Source: Erythrobacteraceae bacterium
Lineage (GTDB): Bacteria > Pseudomonadota > Alphaproteobacteria > Sphingomonadales > Sphingomonadaceae
Length of the DNA stretch: 64,000 nucleotides
Reading direction: 5' to 3'
Assembly (NCBI GenBank): GCA_027489095.1
Contig: JAIYAL010000197.1
Coordinates: forward strand, 1-64,000
Part shown: piece by piece, positions 63,145-64,000 of the stretch
Numbering within the stretch: position 1 is the stretch's first letter
Layout: every line of letters begins with the position of its first letter
Notes under the pieces: generated by a model
Database searches by the model: none
Seen by the model: only the letters and a program-made list of their open reading frames with translations
What the model was told of the DNA's origin: nothing
Position numbers and translations under genes: made by a program

Positions 63145-64000
63145 TCAATCCGCTTCGGGATAGAGCTTCGCGATGCCTCTCGCCCAGGCCAGAATCCCCT
63201 GCTCGCCCTCCAGCACTTCTTGCGGGCCGACGACCTTCACATGGGGGCCGAAACTGAACAGGAACGAGGTGAGGGTGTACCAATGCTTGGTCGTGACCGT
63301 GAGGCTGAACCAGCTGTCAGGCTCATGCGGCCCCGTGATGATCTGATCTGCGCCCAGAGGGCGTTCCTCGAAGTGGCGGATCGAGATCGGCGAGACGCGC
63401 AGTTCCAGCTGGATGGTCTCGTCCGGCCCGCCCATCGGGTGATACAATCCGCCCGTTCTTTCCAGCCATTCATCAAGATCGAAGCGGGCATGATGGAACG
63501 CCTGCTGCGTTAACGCAGCGGCCCGCATCCGGTGCAGGGCTAGAGGCGCACCCGGTTCGTGTTCGAGGCCTTGCAGGCCGACGAGATAGAGGGTCCCGTC
63601 CTTCCCCACGATGGCGAGCGCGCCCATTGTCTTGCGCGAAGTTCGACCAGAAAAAGACGTGTACTCGAATTCAATCTTCCGCTTCCTGACCAGGGCTTCG
63701 AGCAGGACACGCATCACGTCCGGATCAATCTTCGCAGGAAGCCGGGGAAATCCATCCGGCACGATGCGGAGCTTGTCGGCAAGCCTTCCCGCATTGCTGC
63801 GCGCGCCCTTCAGGCGGGCCAGTGCCAGTTCTTCCAGAGTTTCGGCATCCGCTGAGGTCGCCGAGGTCAGCAGCGGATTGATGGCCCCGCGCCCCAACAG
63901 CAATTGCAGCGCGATCGCATCGCTCATGAAGAAGTCGCTGATATCTGCGAGGCTCAGATAAAACTTGGCGGCATCGTCGCGACTGGCAAATTCGGGCCGC
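63145..64000 (-). CDS. WYL-domain transcriptional regulator (partial, 5' end outside the window)
   Basis: The frame runs off the right edge of the window (continuous from 63145 through 64000, about 284 residues seen). It shows a WYL-type region (RKRKIEFEYTSFSGRTSRKTMGALAIVGKDGTLYLVGLQG) and a WCX-like C-terminal part (IRHFEERPLGADQIITG, LFSFGPHVKVVGPQEV). The N-terminal helix-turn-helix lies beyond the window. WYL regulators often control neighbouring defence genes; here the ADP-ribose cluster is the obvious candidate. Confidence 0.8.
   Translation of the reverse strand, partial: RPEFASRDDAAKFYLSLADISDFFMSDAIALQLLLGRGAINPLLTSATSADAETLEELALARLKGARSNAGRLADKLRIVPDGFPRLPAKIDPDVMRVLLEALVRKRKIEFEYTSFSGRTSRKTMGALAIVGKDGTLYLVGLQGLEHEPGAPLALHRMRAAALTQQAFHHARFDLDEWLERTGGLYHPMGGPDETIQLELRVSPISIRHFEERPLGADQIITGPHEPDSWFSLTVTTKHWYTLTSFLFSFGPHVKVVGPQEVLEGEQGILAWARGIAKLYPEAD

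Noticed and set aside
1-64000. CRISPR arrays, tRNA and rRNA genes
   Set aside because: No regularly spaced repeats of CRISPR type and no tRNA or rRNA sequence was recognised by eye; the only regular array is the iterons.

Overview
The window looks like a plasmid or secondary replicon of a Sphingomonadales alphaproteobacterium (Novosphingobium/Sphingobium/Sphingomonas type). The grounds are high GC throughout, the style of the coding sequences, and a ParA-ParB-RepA replication and partition block with iterons. The lineage is an inference from sequence character, not from a marker gene. No rRNA or tRNA gene was recognised.

Layout. (1) 1-3.9 kb: an exported PHP-domain protein, an exported glycerophosphodiester phosphodiesterase, and an ECF sigma/FecR pair whose fecR is cut by a Tn3-family transposon. 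(2) 3.9-8.0 kb: that transposon, with 30-bp perfect (about 45-bp imperfect) terminal repeats, tnpA and an extended tnpR. (3) 8-14.3 kb: small hypothetical genes, a hipBA toxin-antitoxin pair, a lone DUF2384 antitoxin, a DUF1963 pair, and IS and helicase scars. (4) 14.3-22.8 kb: a 1872-residue P-loop ATPase, a partner with a HEPN-like C-terminal motif, and a tyrosine recombinase. This is the best candidate here for an undescribed system. (5) 22.9-36.7 kb, all minus strand: McrB, McrC, a WYL regulator, a type III-like restriction enzyme, an ORF6N/RhuM-like gene, and an SF2/DUF1998 helicase that has lost its ATP-binding half. (6) 36.9-43.9 kb: parA, parB, repA with two parS-like palindromes (one inside repA), six iterons, a Cas4-like/RNase H-fold nuclease (DUF2779) and a STAND-like ATPase. 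(7) 44-49 kb: a BLUF-EAL blue-light/c-di-GMP gene with two in-frame TAG codons, split by a second Tn3-family transposon with a clean 5-bp target duplication (CAGCA). (8) 49.2-64 kb: IS3 scar, truncated gene, SbcCD, a RelA/SpoT-domain protein with a small upstream partner, a HEPN + DUF3883 pair, a HepT-MntA toxin-antitoxin pair, a recombinase-like gene, and an ADP-ribose cluster (phosphatase/ADP-ribosylglycohydrolase fusion, unknown protein, macrodomain) beside a WYL regulator that runs off the window.

How it works together. The replicon core (6) keeps the molecule; most of the rest is defence and addiction. That comprises type IV and type III-like restriction, large ATPase + nuclease modules, several HEPN or alarmone toxins, hipBA, and ADP-ribose chemistry. 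The island is actively eroding: two transposon insertions have broken host genes, and at least five genes survive only as fragments.
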